Below are positions 17,187 to 25,965 of a DNA stretch of 64,000 nucleotides, piece after piece. Where the stretch lies: contig NZ_LMHY01000012.1 of the NCBI RefSeq assembly GCF_001429045.1, forward strand, positions 296,753-360,752, in the 5' to 3' direction. The translations under genes were made by a program, and so were the position numbers. Numbering within the stretch: position 1 is the stretch's first letter; every line of letters begins with the position of its first letter. This DNA comes from Pseudomonas sp. Root71. GTDB taxonomy: Bacteria; Pseudomonadota; Gammaproteobacteria; Pseudomonadales; Pseudomonadaceae. The notes under the pieces were generated by a model, which saw nothing but the letters and a program-made list of their open reading frames with translations, ran no database searches and was not told the DNA's origin.

Positions 17187-17202
17187 TGGCCGATGAATTG
17201 CA
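17187..17202 (+). promoter_or_regulatory. candidate sigma-54 promoter of the GntR/UTRA gene
   Basis: TGGCCGATGAATTGCA has GG and GC at the correct -24/-12 spacing and the complete TGGC and TTGCA cores. It would start transcription near 17213, about 140 bases before the regulator gene. The other bases of 16980-17354 hold no gene. Confidence 0.5.
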
Positions 17203-17328
17203 GGTTGTTGAGGCCAGAGAATGGCGACCGTTGGGCGGCTTTGTCACATCTTGGTCATCTGCGCTGCCTACGCTTGCAGGACTATTGAATGAGCCGGTTT
17301 ACGCTGTGGTTCAGCCCTGAAATGGTGC

Positions 17329-17340
17329 TGGTCTAGTCCA
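17329..17340. promoter_or_regulatory. candidate GntR/UTRA operator before its own gene
   Basis: TGGTCTAGTCCA is a near-palindrome of the HutC/PhnF type, ending 14 bases before the regulator start codon. It matches the site before the ABC operon in its first eight bases, which suggests autoregulation. Confidence 0.6.
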
Positions 17341-17354
17341 GAAAGGAAACGTTG

Positions 17355-18068
17355 ATGCGTGAAGAGGCAACAAAAGCGGTAACAGCCATCGGCCAGGTGC
17401 TTCAGGAGCAGATCGACCATGGACTGTTGACCCCGGGCAGCAAATTGCCGGCCGAGCGCAAGCTCAGTGAATTGTTCGGTACCACGCGGATCACTTTGCG
17501 TGAAGCGTTGTTGCAGTTGGAGTCACAGGGGCAGATTTATCGCGAGGAGCGTCGCGGCTGGTTCGTCTCGCCGCCGCGCCTGGCCTACAACCTCATGCAG
17601 CGCAGCCACTTTCACGCGATGGTCAGCGCCCAAGGGCGAGTGCCGTCCACCGAGGTGATTTCGGCGCGATTGCAACCGGCATCGGCGGCGGTGTGTGCCT
17701 GGCTGCAATTGCCGGCGCTGTCGAGCGTGATTCAGATCTGCCGCGCACGGCGGATCGACGGGCGACTGGTGCTGTATGTGGAGCACTATCTGAACCCGCA
17801 GTACTTTCCCGGGATACTCGATTTCGATTTGAATCAGTCGATCACCGAACTGTATGCGCGGCATTACGACCTGCACTACGGGCGGGTGCGCTTCGAAATT
17901 GTGCCCACGGCGTTGTCGGTGGATGCGGCGGCAGCGTTAAAGGTGTCAACAGGCAGCCCGGGCTTGCGGATTGCCCGGGTCAACTATGACCAGCATGAGC
18001 GGCTGATCGATTGTGATCTGGAGTTCTGGCGGCATGATGCGATTCATGTGGGGGTGGATGTTGTCTGA
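17355..18068 (+). CDS. GntR family regulator with UTRA domain (HutC/PhnF-like)
   Basis: The 237-residue regulator has an N-terminal winged helix (about 8-75; LTPGSKLPAERKLSELFGTTRITLREALLQLE) and a C-terminal UTRA ligand-binding domain (about 88-235). Regulators of this kind sense small molecules such as histidine intermediates, sugars or phosphonates. ATG at 17355 is chosen over the preceding in-frame TTG because AAAGGA lies eight bases upstream. It is divergent from the ABC operon, and matching operators precede both, so it most likely controls that operon and itself. Confidence 0.9.
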   Translation: MREEATKAVTAIGQVLQEQIDHGLLTPGSKLPAERKLSELFGTTRITLREALLQLESQGQIYREERRGWFVSPPRLAYNLMQRSHFHAMVSAQGRVPSTEVISARLQPASAAVCAWLQLPALSSVIQICRARRIDGRLVLYVEHYLNPQYFPGILDFDLNQSITELYARHYDLHYGRVRFEIVPTALSVDAAAALKVSTGSPGLRIARVNYDQHERLIDCDLEFWRHDAIHVGVDVV

Positions 18069-18078
18069 CGCTGCCTTT

Positions 18079-18149
18079 GTAGGAGCTGCCGCAGGCTGCG
18101 ATCCTTTAAAGGCCAAAATCAAAAGATCGCAGCATGCGGCAGCTCCTAC
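18079..18149. repeat. REP pair, family A, reaching into the channel gene
   Basis: Two inverted family-A units lie between convergent genes. The right unit runs to 18149 and includes the TAG stop codon (18146-18148) of the MscS-type gene. Confidence 0.88.
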
Positions 18150-20299
18150 TCCTGCGGGCCACCGCCGGCGGTAATCACCTGAATGCTCATCCGCGGTGTC
18201 GCCAGATCCAGTCCGGCTTCATCCATGTGTCGCTTGAGTGACAGGTTGAACGCTCGCGACACTTCCCACTGCTTGATCGGCGCAGTCTTGAACCGGGCGC
18301 GCAGGATGGCGTTGCCCGATTCGAAGCTTTCCACCCCCTGGAACTCCAGCGGCGACCAGATATTGCGTCGTTGTAGCGGATCGGTGCGCATTTTCTGGCC
18401 GACTTCGCGCATCAGTTTGATGGCGTTGTCGATGTCCATGTTGGCCGGCACCGCTACCCGGAAGATGGCGTAGCCGAATTCACGGGAGTAGTTCTTGATG
18501 CTTTTGATTTCACTGAACGGAATGGTGTGGACGATGCCGTCGATGTCCCGCAGGCGCACGGTGCGGATGGTCAGCCCTTCGACCGTACCGAGGTGGCCGC
18601 CGACATCCACGTAGTCGTCGATGGCCAGGGAGTCTTCGATGATGATGAACAACCCGGTAATCAGGTCGGCTACCAGCGACTGCGCACCAAAACCGATGGC
18701 CAGGCCGATCACGCCGGCACCGGCCAGCAGGGGGGTGACGTTCATGCCCATGTTCGCCAGGGCGACAATCAGCGCGATGATAAAAATCGCTATGAACAGC
18801 ACATTGCGGATCAGCGGCATCATCGTCTGCGCGCGGGCATTGGCCAGGCCTTTGCGCGAGCGGGTCAGCGCGTGATGCACCGCGGTATCGCTGAGAATCC
18901 AGATCAGCCAGGCGAACAGCAATGTGCCGGCGAGGCTGAACAGTTTGACACTGACTTCGTGGCCGTCGCCTTCGGTAAAGCGGATCAATGACATGCCCCA
19001 GACCCGCAGGCCAAGTTCGATAAAGGCCAGCCACACCAACAGGTGAACAATGGTGTAGAAGAAGTTTTTCAGCCGTTCCGAATACACCGCGTAGCGCCGG
19101 ATACCGCGTTGGGGTTTGAGGCCTTGGCGGCGTACCAGGCCGTTGATGACCATACACAGCACCAGCAAGACGGTGCAGATCAGCGACTGGCGCAGGGCGG
19201 TGCTGGTGTCGCCGGCGGAAATGAACGTCGCGAACAGGGAGATTGCCACCAGTACCAGTGCCGGTACGTACCAGAAGGTGCCAAGAATCGACAGTGTGTC
19301 GTTGAGCGCACGGCGGGTCAGGCGCCGGGACAGCGGCTGGTTGCGGATCAGGTGGGCGATCGGCCGGCGGAAGCGCAGGATGAAGCGCCCCGTGGAAAGC
19401 GCGGCCAGGACATTGGCAACAGTCGCGGCAGTATGGGCCAGATGGCTGCCGAGGCTGGCGACCAGCTGCGGATCGCTCAGGGCTTCGCCAAATGCGGCGA
19501 AGCTGCCGATCAGCCACAGCGGCCGAAACGCCTGGTGCCGCAGTATGTACAGGGCGCGGTGGCGGTGTGGGCCATCGAGCAGGGAAAAGGCAATCACGCA
19601 GATGGCCGAGAAGCAGGTGCCGACCACCAGTGCATAGGCCAGCACCATCGCCAGGCTCTTGCCCAGGGACGAGGGCAGGGCGTAGCTCATGTAGACCGTG
19701 ATCACCAGGGCAATCAGCCATGGCCCGAGTTTGCGCAGGGCAAAACGCAGCATGTCCAGGGCCCGGGGGTGCTGTGGCAGTTCTTCGGTCAGGCCGAAAC
19801 GCATCCGCACGCGGTGGCTGATCCAGATCAGCGCGGCGGCCAGCAGGCTCCAGACCATCAGGATCATGGCGAAGGCGAACAGCATGGGCAGCCATTCATT
19901 GGCCGGCAGCGCCAGCGCCGCCAGTTCTTCCCTGGCCTGATCGAGCTCACTGGACCAGCGCGTGAGCGGACTGTCGTCGCCGGTAAATTTCTTCTCGATA
20001 GTGGTCAGGGTTCCGCCAATCAGGCCCAGCACGCCTTCTTCGGTAATCGGCTGGGCCTGTTTGGTGGTGTCGCGGAGCTTTTTCAGGTCGGCCAGCAGCT
20101 TGCTGCGTTGCTGGTCGTTTTCCAGCGACTTGATCACTTCGTCCAGGGATTGCCCCAGCGGTTCCTGTGCTTCGGGCTGGGCCTTGGCCTGGTTGGTGAG
20201 CAGGCCCGGCAGGCCGGCGGCCTGGGCAGGCGCCACTGACAGCAGCGTCATCAGGCAGGCAAGGAAAAAACAAGGGAGAGCAAAAAGACGAGCGAACAC
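18146..20299 (-). CDS. large MscS-type mechanosensitive channel (YbiO-like)
   Basis: The 717-residue protein has a signal peptide (cleaved near AQA-AG, residue 27), a periplasmic helical region, about ten membrane helices and a C-terminal MscS domain. The pore helix is recognisable as LLAGAGVIGLAIGFGAQSLV (about 545-565), followed by the beta domain with DYVDVGGHLGTVEGLTIRTV. It opens under membrane tension during hypo-osmotic shock. Length is like E. coli YbiO (about 740 residues). The stop codon lies within a REP element. Confidence 0.9.
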   Translation of the reverse strand: MFARLFALPCFFLACLMTLLSVAPAQAAGLPGLLTNQAKAQPEAQEPLGQSLDEVIKSLENDQQRSKLLADLKKLRDTTKQAQPITEEGVLGLIGGTLTTIEKKFTGDDSPLTRWSSELDQAREELAALALPANEWLPMLFAFAMILMVWSLLAAALIWISHRVRMRFGLTEELPQHPRALDMLRFALRKLGPWLIALVITVYMSYALPSSLGKSLAMVLAYALVVGTCFSAICVIAFSLLDGPHRHRALYILRHQAFRPLWLIGSFAAFGEALSDPQLVASLGSHLAHTAATVANVLAALSTGRFILRFRRPIAHLIRNQPLSRRLTRRALNDTLSILGTFWYVPALVLVAISLFATFISAGDTSTALRQSLICTVLLVLCMVINGLVRRQGLKPQRGIRRYAVYSERLKNFFYTIVHLLVWLAFIELGLRVWGMSLIRFTEGDGHEVSVKLFSLAGTLLFAWLIWILSDTAVHHALTRSRKGLANARAQTMMPLIRNVLFIAIFIIALIVALANMGMNVTPLLAGAGVIGLAIGFGAQSLVADLITGLFIIIEDSLAIDDYVDVGGHLGTVEGLTIRTVRLRDIDGIVHTIPFSEIKSIKNYSREFGYAIFRVAVPANMDIDNAIKLMREVGQKMRTDPLQRRNIWSPLEFQGVESFESGNAILRARFKTAPIKQWEVSRAFNLSLKRHMDEAGLDLATPRMSIQVITAGGGPQE

Positions 20300-20377
20300 T
20301 AGGCGGTCAACCTCGCAGGGAGCGGATCGACCGAGTGTACGAGCCCGTCAAAATCAATGCGAGCCAGGGACGATGAA

Positions 20378-20554
20378 TTATTCGTTGAGTTTGGCGAGGA
20401 TCTTGATCACCACGGTCGCGAGAATGGTCAGCATGCCGATCCACATGGCAAACACGCCGGCATTTTTATCGCGAAAGTTGAAGCCGACGGCCAGCAGGAG
20501 CATCCCGGCAAGAATCGGAATCAGCATGGCGTGGAAGGTAGACATCGAAATCAT
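20378..20554 (-). CDS. small membrane protein (58 residues)
   Basis: The 58-residue product is mostly two hydrophobic segments (about 8-23 and 33-51) with a short FRDKNAG loop. The ATG at 20554 is chosen because AAGG lies about 10 bases upstream and the longer frame runs into a REP element; ATG at 20545 is possible. Function is not known. It sits between the MscS-type gene and apeB on the same strand. Confidence 0.65.
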   Translation of the reverse strand: MISMSTFHAMLIPILAGMLLLAVGFNFRDKNAGVFAMWIGMLTILATVVIKILAKLNE

Positions 20555-20620
20555 GGAGACAGCCTTGTCGTAGGGATACTTGAAGTCTAGGCCGCTTTTG
20601 ATGCGGCTGGTGTGATGTGT

Positions 20621-20715
20621 GTAGGAGCTGCCGAAGGCTGCGATCCTTTGATCTTCGGCGACAATCATGGCGTCAAAATCAGAATCAAAAGATCGCAGCC
20701 TGCGGCAGCTCCTAC
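20621..20715. repeat. REP pair, family A
   Basis: Two inverted units, 95 bases in total, just after the apeB stop codon. The first is slightly diverged (GCCGAAGGC). Confidence 0.85.
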
Positions 20716-20720
20716 CGGCG

Positions 20721-22010
20721 TTACGGCAATTCGCGGCAGGTGTAGAACGCGCTCAGCACCTTGACCAGATGCGCCAGGTCATGGCTGCCGCACAGCTCGC
20801 GGATCGAGTGCATGGCGAACGTCGGCAGGCCGATGTCCACGGTGCGCACGCCCAGGTGGCTGGCGGTGATCGGGCCGATGGTCGAACCACAGCCCATGTC
20901 GCTGCGCACCACGAAGCTCTGCACCGGCACTTCTTCAGCCATGCACAGGTGGCGGAAGAACCCGGCGGTTTCGCTGTTGGTGGCGTAGCGCTGGTTGCTG
21001 TTGACCTTGATCACCGGGCCGGCGTTGAGTTTCGGGCCGTGGTTGGCATCGTGCTTGTCGGCGTAGTTCGGATGCACGCCGTGGGCGTTGTCAGCCGAAA
21101 CCAGCAGGGATTTCTGGATGGTGCGTACGAATTCATCACCTTCAGGCAACAGGCGTCGCAAGGTTTGCTCAAGCATCGGGCCGTCGGCACCACAGGCCGA
21201 GCAGGAACCGACTTCTTCGTGGTCGTTGCAAACCAGCACGCAGGTTTCGTCGGTGTCGGTCGTCAGCAGCGCTTGCAGGCCGGCGTAGCACGACAGCAGG
21301 TTGTCCAGACGCGCGCCGGCGATGAAATCGCCATGCAGGCCAATGACCGCCGCGCTTTGGGTGTCGTAGAAACTCAGCTCGTAATCGAGCACCACGTCGG
21401 CATTCAGGCCGTGTTCGCGGGCGAGCTGGTCGGTGAGTACTGCGCGGAAGTCCACGCGCTCGTCACCGGCAAATTGCGCGAGGATCGGCGGCAGTTCGGT
21501 CTGGGCGTTGATGGCCCAGCCCATGTTGGCTTCACGATTGAGGTGAATCGCCAGGTTCGGAATGATCGCGACCGGTGCCTTGAAGTCGATCAATTGGCTT
21601 TCGACCTTGCCATCTCGACGGAAGGTTACGCGCCCCGCCAGGGACAGGTCACGGTCGAACCACGGCGCCAGCAGTGCGCCGCCATAGACTTCGACGCCCA
21701 GTTGCCAGAAGCCCTGGCGTTGCAGCTCCGGTTGCGGCTTGACGCGCAGGCACGGGCTGTCGGTGTGGGCGCCGACCAGGCGGATGCCGCCGTGCAGCGG
21801 TGAATGACGGCCCATCTTGATCGCGACAATCGAAGAGTCGTTGCGGGTGACGTAGTAGCGACCGTTGGCTTCGGTATTCCAGGGCTCACGCTCGTCGAGG
21901 CGTTGATAGCCCGCCGCTTCCAGACGTTGGACAAGGCTGGCGGTGGCATGGAACGGGGTGGGGGAGGCCTTGAGGAAATCGATCAGGCCTTGGTTCAACT
22001 CATCGCGCAT
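20721..22010 (-). CDS. apeB: M18 family aminopeptidase
   Basis: This 429-residue metal-dependent cytosolic aminopeptidase removes N-terminal residues from peptides. Zinc ligands are recognisable in GAHTDSPCL (His82, Asp84), [17 protein letters not shown] (catalytic Glu pair) and a C-terminal [12 protein letters not shown]. Length matches the family. It is the gene just before rluA, as in other Pseudomonas. Confidence 0.95.
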   Translation of the reverse strand: MRDELNQGLIDFLKASPTPFHATASLVQRLEAAGYQRLDEREPWNTEANGRYYVTRNDSSIVAIKMGRHSPLHGGIRLVGAHTDSPCLRVKPQPELQRQGFWQLGVEVYGGALLAPWFDRDLSLAGRVTFRRDGKVESQLIDFKAPVAIIPNLAIHLNREANMGWAINAQTELPPILAQFAGDERVDFRAVLTDQLAREHGLNADVVLDYELSFYDTQSAAVIGLHGDFIAGARLDNLLSCYAGLQALLTTDTDETCVLVCNDHEEVGSCSACGADGPMLEQTLRRLLPEGDEFVRTIQKSLLVSADNAHGVHPNYADKHDANHGPKLNAGPVIKVNSNQRYATNSETAGFFRHLCMAEEVPVQSFVVRSDMGCGSTIGPITASHLGVRTVDIGLPTFAMHSIRELCGSHDLAHLVKVLSAFYTCRELP

Positions 22011-22115
22011 AAAGTAGCTCCAGACAGCAGTGGCGCCAGTTTAACGTATTGGCCATGGAATTGGCGGTGGGCTGATGTTGGAGTGGACAGCGAAGATGAA
22101 TGTGAAGGAGCACCC

Positions 22116-22139
22116 TGTGGGAGCAAGCCCGCTCCCACA
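22116..22139. repeat. short REP-like hairpin, family B core
   Basis: TGTGGGAGC and GCTCCCACA form a 9-bp stem around AAGCCC. It is a single, truncated relative of the family-B REPs, placed between rluA and apeB. Confidence 0.7.
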
Positions 22140-22142
22140 TTT

Positions 22143-22778
22143 TCAGAATGGTGCCGGGCACTCGAAGCGCAAGCGCTCGCCACTTTGCGGGTGGGTGAAG
22201 CTGAGCATGCTCGCGTGCAGGCACAATCGCGGCCAGGCCGCCAGCGCCTGCTCGTGGGCATAGAGCCCGTCACCCAGCAACGGATGGCCAATCGAGAGCA
22301 TGTGCACGCGCAACTGGTGGGAACGGCCGGTAATCGGTGTCAGCTCGACGCGGCACCAGTCGCCGCAACGCTCGAGCACGCGCCAGAAAGTCAGCGCATG
22401 TTTGCCAAACTCATGGTCGACCACATGCCGAGGCTTTGTCGGCGGGTCGTAGCGCAACGGCAGGTCGATGCTGCCGCTGTCCAGTTCCGGCTGACCCCAG
22501 CACAGGGCGGTGTAGGCCTTTTCGGTTTCGCGGTCGTGAAATTGCCGGGACAGTTCGCGATGGGTATCCGGGTCGCGGGCCAGCAGGATGATGCCGGACG
22601 TCTCCCAGTCCAGCCGGTGGACGATTCGCGCTTCCGGGTAGCCGTTTTCCTGCAGGCGGGTAATCAGGCAGTCCTTGTTGTCATCGGCCCGGCCAGGGAC
22701 AGAGAGCAACAGGGTCGGCTTGTTCACCACCAGTACGGCGGCATCCTGATGGATGATGTGGATATTGGACAACGGCAT
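22143..22778 (-). CDS. rluA: RluA pseudouridine synthase (23S rRNA U746 / tRNA U32)
   Basis: The 211-residue enzyme isomerises uridine 746 of 23S rRNA and uridine 32 of tRNAs. The catalytic aspartate is Asp57 in the motif HRLDWETSG (54-62). The rest includes LTPITGRSHQLRVHM typical of RluA. The N-terminal S4 domain is lacking, as expected of RluA rather than RluC or RluD. It follows minE on the same strand. Confidence 0.93.
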   Translation of the reverse strand: MPLSNIHIIHQDAAVLVVNKPTLLLSVPGRADDNKDCLITRLQENGYPEARIVHRLDWETSGIILLARDPDTHRELSRQFHDRETEKAYTALCWGQPELDSGSIDLPLRYDPPTKPRHVVDHEFGKHALTFWRVLERCGDWCRVELTPITGRSHQLRVHMLSIGHPLLGDGLYAHEQALAAWPRLCLHASMLSFTHPQSGERLRFECPAPF

Positions 22779-22803
22779 TAAAACAGCCTCGTAACAAACG
22801 CCA

Positions 22804-22851
22804 ACGGCGGCTCAGGTCCCTTCCGGTTGCAGAAGGGGCCTGAGCCGCCGT
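22804..22851 (-). repeat. long stem-loop between minE and rluA
   Basis: A 20-bp nearly perfect inverted repeat (ACGGCGGCTCAGG... with its complement) around CGGTTGCA. No long T tail follows, so it may be an mRNA boundary for min transcripts or a partial terminator. Confidence 0.7.
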
Positions 22852-22869
22852 GGCTCCTGGCGGATCGAC

Positions 22870-23124
22870 TCAGCGATCTGGCAGGGTGATATTGAGTTCC
22901 AGAATCGAGCAGCTGCCCTGGCTTTCCAGTGCGACATGCACGTCATCGGACCCGATATTGACGTACTTGCGGATCACCTCGACCAGTTCCTTCTGCAAGG
23001 CTGGCAGGTAGTCCGGGGTACTGCGTTGGCCGCGTTCGTGCGCCACGATGATCTGTAGACGCTCTTTCGCTACCGACGCGGTGCTTTGCTTTTTGTTGGC
23101 ACGAAAGAAGTCAAAAAGGTTCAT
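22870..23124 (-). CDS. minE: cell division topological specificity factor MinE
   Basis: The 84-residue protein releases MinD from the membrane and so restricts MinC to the poles. The membrane-targeting N-terminus MNLFDFFR and the MinD-binding helix ([14 protein letters not shown], 18-31) are visible. It starts three bases after the minD stop. Length matches the family. Confidence 0.97.
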   Translation of the reverse strand: MNLFDFFRANKKQSTASVAKERLQIIVAHERGQRSTPDYLPALQKELVEVIRKYVNIGSDDVHVALESQGSCSILELNITLPDR

Positions 23125-23127
23125 TGC

Positions 23128-23940
23128 TTAGTTGCCTCCAAACAGGCGCTCGAAGAATCCCTTCTTCTGTACATCAAGGAATCGATGATCCACGGTCTTG
23201 CCCAGCAGGCGGTCAACGGTATCGCTGTAGGCCTGGCCGGCATCGCTCTGGTCGTCGAGAATCACCGGAACACCCTGGTTGGATGCCTTGAGCACCGCCT
23301 GGGATTCAGGGATCACGCCGAGCAGGGTCACCGAAAGGATCTCCTTGACGTCTTCTACGCCGAGCATTTCGCCTTTGCTCACACGTTCCGGGTGATAACG
23401 GGTAATCAGCAGGTGTTCCTTGATCGGGTCTTCGCCACGCTCGGCGCGACGGGACTTGCTGGCCAGCAGGCCAAGCATGCGGTCGGAGTCACGTACCGAG
23501 GAGACTTCCGGGTTGGTCACGACGATCGCTTCATCGGCGAAGTACATGGCCAGGTGGGCGCCTTTCTCGATGCCCGCCGGGGAGTCGCAGACCACGAACT
23601 CAAAGTCTTCCTTGAGTTGCATCAGGACTTTTTCCACGCCTTCGACGGTCAGCGCGTCTTTGTCGCGGGTCTGGCTGGCGGCCAGCACGTAGAGGTTTTC
23701 CAGGCGCTTGTCTTTGATCAGGGCCTGTTGCAGATTGGCTTCGCCGTTGACCACGTTGACGAAGTCATACACCACGCGACGCTCGCAACCCATGATCAGG
23801 TCGAGGTTACGCAGGCCCACGTCGAAGTCGACGATCACTGTTTTGTGGCCGCGCAGAGCGAGGCCGGTACCGATAGCGGCGCTGGTGGTGGTCTTACCCA
23901 CACCACCCTTGCCGGATGTAACCACGAGAATCTTGGCCAA
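23128..23940 (-). CDS. minD: septum site-determining protein MinD
   Basis: This 270-residue ATPase recruits MinC to the membrane and oscillates with MinE. The deviant Walker A is SGKGGVGKTT (9-18). The amphipathic membrane-targeting helix KKGFFERLFGGN closes the protein. It lies between minC and minE, with 202 bases separating it from minC. Confidence 0.97.
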   Translation of the reverse strand: MAKILVVTSGKGGVGKTTTSAAIGTGLALRGHKTVIVDFDVGLRNLDLIMGCERRVVYDFVNVVNGEANLQQALIKDKRLENLYVLAASQTRDKDALTVEGVEKVLMQLKEDFEFVVCDSPAGIEKGAHLAMYFADEAIVVTNPEVSSVRDSDRMLGLLASKSRRAERGEDPIKEHLLITRYHPERVSKGEMLGVEDVKEILSVTLLGVIPESQAVLKASNQGVPVILDDQSDAGQAYSDTVDRLLGKTVDHRFLDVQKKGFFERLFGGN

Positions 23941-24142
23941 GGTGTTTCACCCCTAAGGAAGAAGGACTTTTCAGTCCCTGAAAAACATCTCCTGAAAAAC
24001 TACTGCAGTCGGACAGCCTTGGCTGGAATCCGGTTTTGAGCGGCGTTTACCCCCGGTAAACACTGCTTTCGGCCTTTTTCCTACTTCGTTTGAGCCGTTT
24101 TCGCTACGTTTTAGAGATGCTTGGAAAATGCGGCAGTATCCG

Positions 24143-24880
24143 TTAAAGCCGAATGATGTTCAACACGTCGCCGGACAGGCTGACCTGCACACCCGAACCC
24201 CATAGAGGGTCGCGGCGCAGATCTTCGGAAACCTTGTAATGCCCGGCGATGGAAATCAGTTCAGCACTCATTTGCTGACAGAAAATCCGCGCCTTGGTGT
24301 CGCCCTTGACGCCGGCCAACACGCGACCACGCATCGGGCCGTATACATGGATGTTGCCATCGGCGAGAAGTTCCGCCCCCGGGCTCACCGAGGAGATCAC
24401 CACCAGATCGCTGCCCTGGGCATAAATCTGCTGGCCACCACGTACTGGCGAGGTGATGATTTTCGTCGGCTTGATGGTCGGCTCGGGCGGTTTTTCCGGT
24501 TTTTTCTTCGGTTCGCCTTCGGTCAGGTCCAGTGGACGCTCCCGGGCGCCGGACGGTGGCAGCACCGGCAGGTCGACCGCGATGGCGGCGGCAATGTCTT
24601 CGATACGGCTGGCACGGATCGCCAGGGTACGCAGGCCATGCTGGCGGCAGACGCGCATCAGCCCTGGCAGATCGACCGCGCCTTCGTTGGCCGGGAGTTT
24701 GTCCAGGGCCAGTACCAGCGGCGCGTTGCTGAAGAAGTTCGGCGCCAGGGCGACCTTGGCGGCCAGTTGCCGATCAAGGCTTTCGAGGTCGTTACGGGCC
24801 AGCTCCAGCACCGTAATGGCCAGCATGCTGCCCTTCAACTGGAACACGGGATCTTGGTCTAGCGGTTCGGTTTGGCTCAT
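24143..24880 (-). CDS. minC: septum site-determining protein MinC
   Basis: The 245-residue FtsZ inhibitor has an N-terminal MinC_N domain (about 1-110), a variable linker rich in proline and lysine ([12 protein letters not shown], about 125-137) and a C-terminal beta-helix that binds MinD (about 140-240). ATG at 24880 matches the Pseudomonas family start [11 protein letters not shown]; an upstream ATG at 24904 lacks a good ribosome site. Confidence 0.95.
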   Translation of the reverse strand: MSQTEPLDQDPVFQLKGSMLAITVLELARNDLESLDRQLAAKVALAPNFFSNAPLVLALDKLPANEGAVDLPGLMRVCRQHGLRTLAIRASRIEDIAAAIAVDLPVLPPSGARERPLDLTEGEPKKKPEKPPEPTIKPTKIITSPVRGGQQIYAQGSDLVVISSVSPGAELLADGNIHVYGPMRGRVLAGVKGDTKARIFCQQMSAELISIAGHYKVSEDLRRDPLWGSGVQVSLSGDVLNIIRL

Positions 24881-24998
24881 GGTCGGCATACAACGACTTG
24901 TCACTAAAAGTGCCGAGACTTATAACGAGAACGCCCGCGGGCCGCAAGCCGGGTCGAACGATGTAGAATGCGCGGCCATTGTCATTCCGGAAGCATTA

Positions 24999-25931
24999 AT
25001 GGACCGCCCGCGTTTTCGAAAAGCATTTCTATCTCCACGTTTCTGGCCGTTGTGGTGTGGCCTGGGGCTGTTGTGGCTGATCGTCCAGCTGCCGTATCCG
25101 GCACTGCTGTGGATTGGTCGTGTCCTGGGCGTCTTGATGTATCGGGTCGCCGGCGACAGACGGCGCATTGCCAAGCGCAACCTGGAACTGTGTTTTCCTG
25201 AAAAGACCGCCGCCGAACGCAAACGCCTGCTCAAGGAAAACTTCGCCTCCACCGGCATCGCTTTCTTTGAAATGGCGATGAGCTGGTGGTGGTCGCGCAA
25301 GCGCCTGGCGAGTCTCGCTCATATCGAAGGGCTGGAGCATTTGCAGCAGGCCCAGCGCGAAGGCAAGGGCGTGATCCTGATGGCCCTGCACTTCACGACG
25401 CTGGAAATCGGCGCGGCGTTGCTCGGTCAGCAGCACACTATCGACGGCATGTACCGCGAGCACAAGAATCCGCTGTTCGACTACATCCAGCGCCAGGGCC
25501 GCGAGCGGCACAACCTCGATTCGCTGGCGGTGGAACGCGAAGACGTGCGCGGCATGCTCAAGTTGCTGCGCTCGGGCCGGGCGATCTGGTACGCACCGGA
25601 TCAGGACTACGGCGCCAAGCAAAGCATCTTCGTGCCGCTGTTCGGTATTCAGGCCGCGACCGTCACCGCCACGAGCAAGTTTGCGCGGCTGGGCAAGGCG
25701 CTGGTGGTGCCGTTCACCCAGGAGCGTCTGGCGGACGGCAGCGGATATCGCCTGGTGATCCATGCGCCGCTCGAAGGCTTCCCCGGCGAAACCGAAGAAG
25801 AGGATTGCCTGCGCATCAACCAATGGATCGAAAGCGTTCTGCGAGAGCATCCCGAGCAATACCTGTGGGCCCACCGCCGCTTCAAGAGCCGTCCACCGGG
25901 CGAGGCGAAGTTGTACGCCAAGCGCGGTTGA
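24999..25931 (+). CDS. htrB: lipid A lauroyl acyltransferase (HtrB/LpxL family)
   Basis: The 310-residue inner-membrane enzyme transfers a secondary acyl chain to lipid A. A hydrophobic anchor (about 16-48) precedes the acyltransferase domain with the catalytic pair His131...Glu136 in LHFTTLEIG and conserved APDQDYG. ATG at 24999 is chosen; the much longer frame overlaps minC. It is divergent from minC. Pseudomonas has two such enzymes, and the location beside minC fits HtrB1. Confidence 0.9.
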   Translation: MDRPRFRKAFLSPRFWPLWCGLGLLWLIVQLPYPALLWIGRVLGVLMYRVAGDRRRIAKRNLELCFPEKTAAERKRLLKENFASTGIAFFEMAMSWWWSRKRLASLAHIEGLEHLQQAQREGKGVILMALHFTTLEIGAALLGQQHTIDGMYREHKNPLFDYIQRQGRERHNLDSLAVEREDVRGMLKLLRSGRAIWYAPDQDYGAKQSIFVPLFGIQAATVTATSKFARLGKALVVPFTQERLADGSGYRLVIHAPLEGFPGETEEEDCLRINQWIESVLREHPEQYLWAHRRFKSRPPGEAKLYAKRG

Positions 25932-25965
25932 GTAACCGTTTTCCCAAGCACCATGGAGTGTTGCG

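Noticed and set aside
19043..20239. 398-codon plus-strand frame opposite the MscS-type channel
   Set aside because: Glutamine/arginine/glycine-rich composition typical of antisense frames; no membrane helices or motifs.
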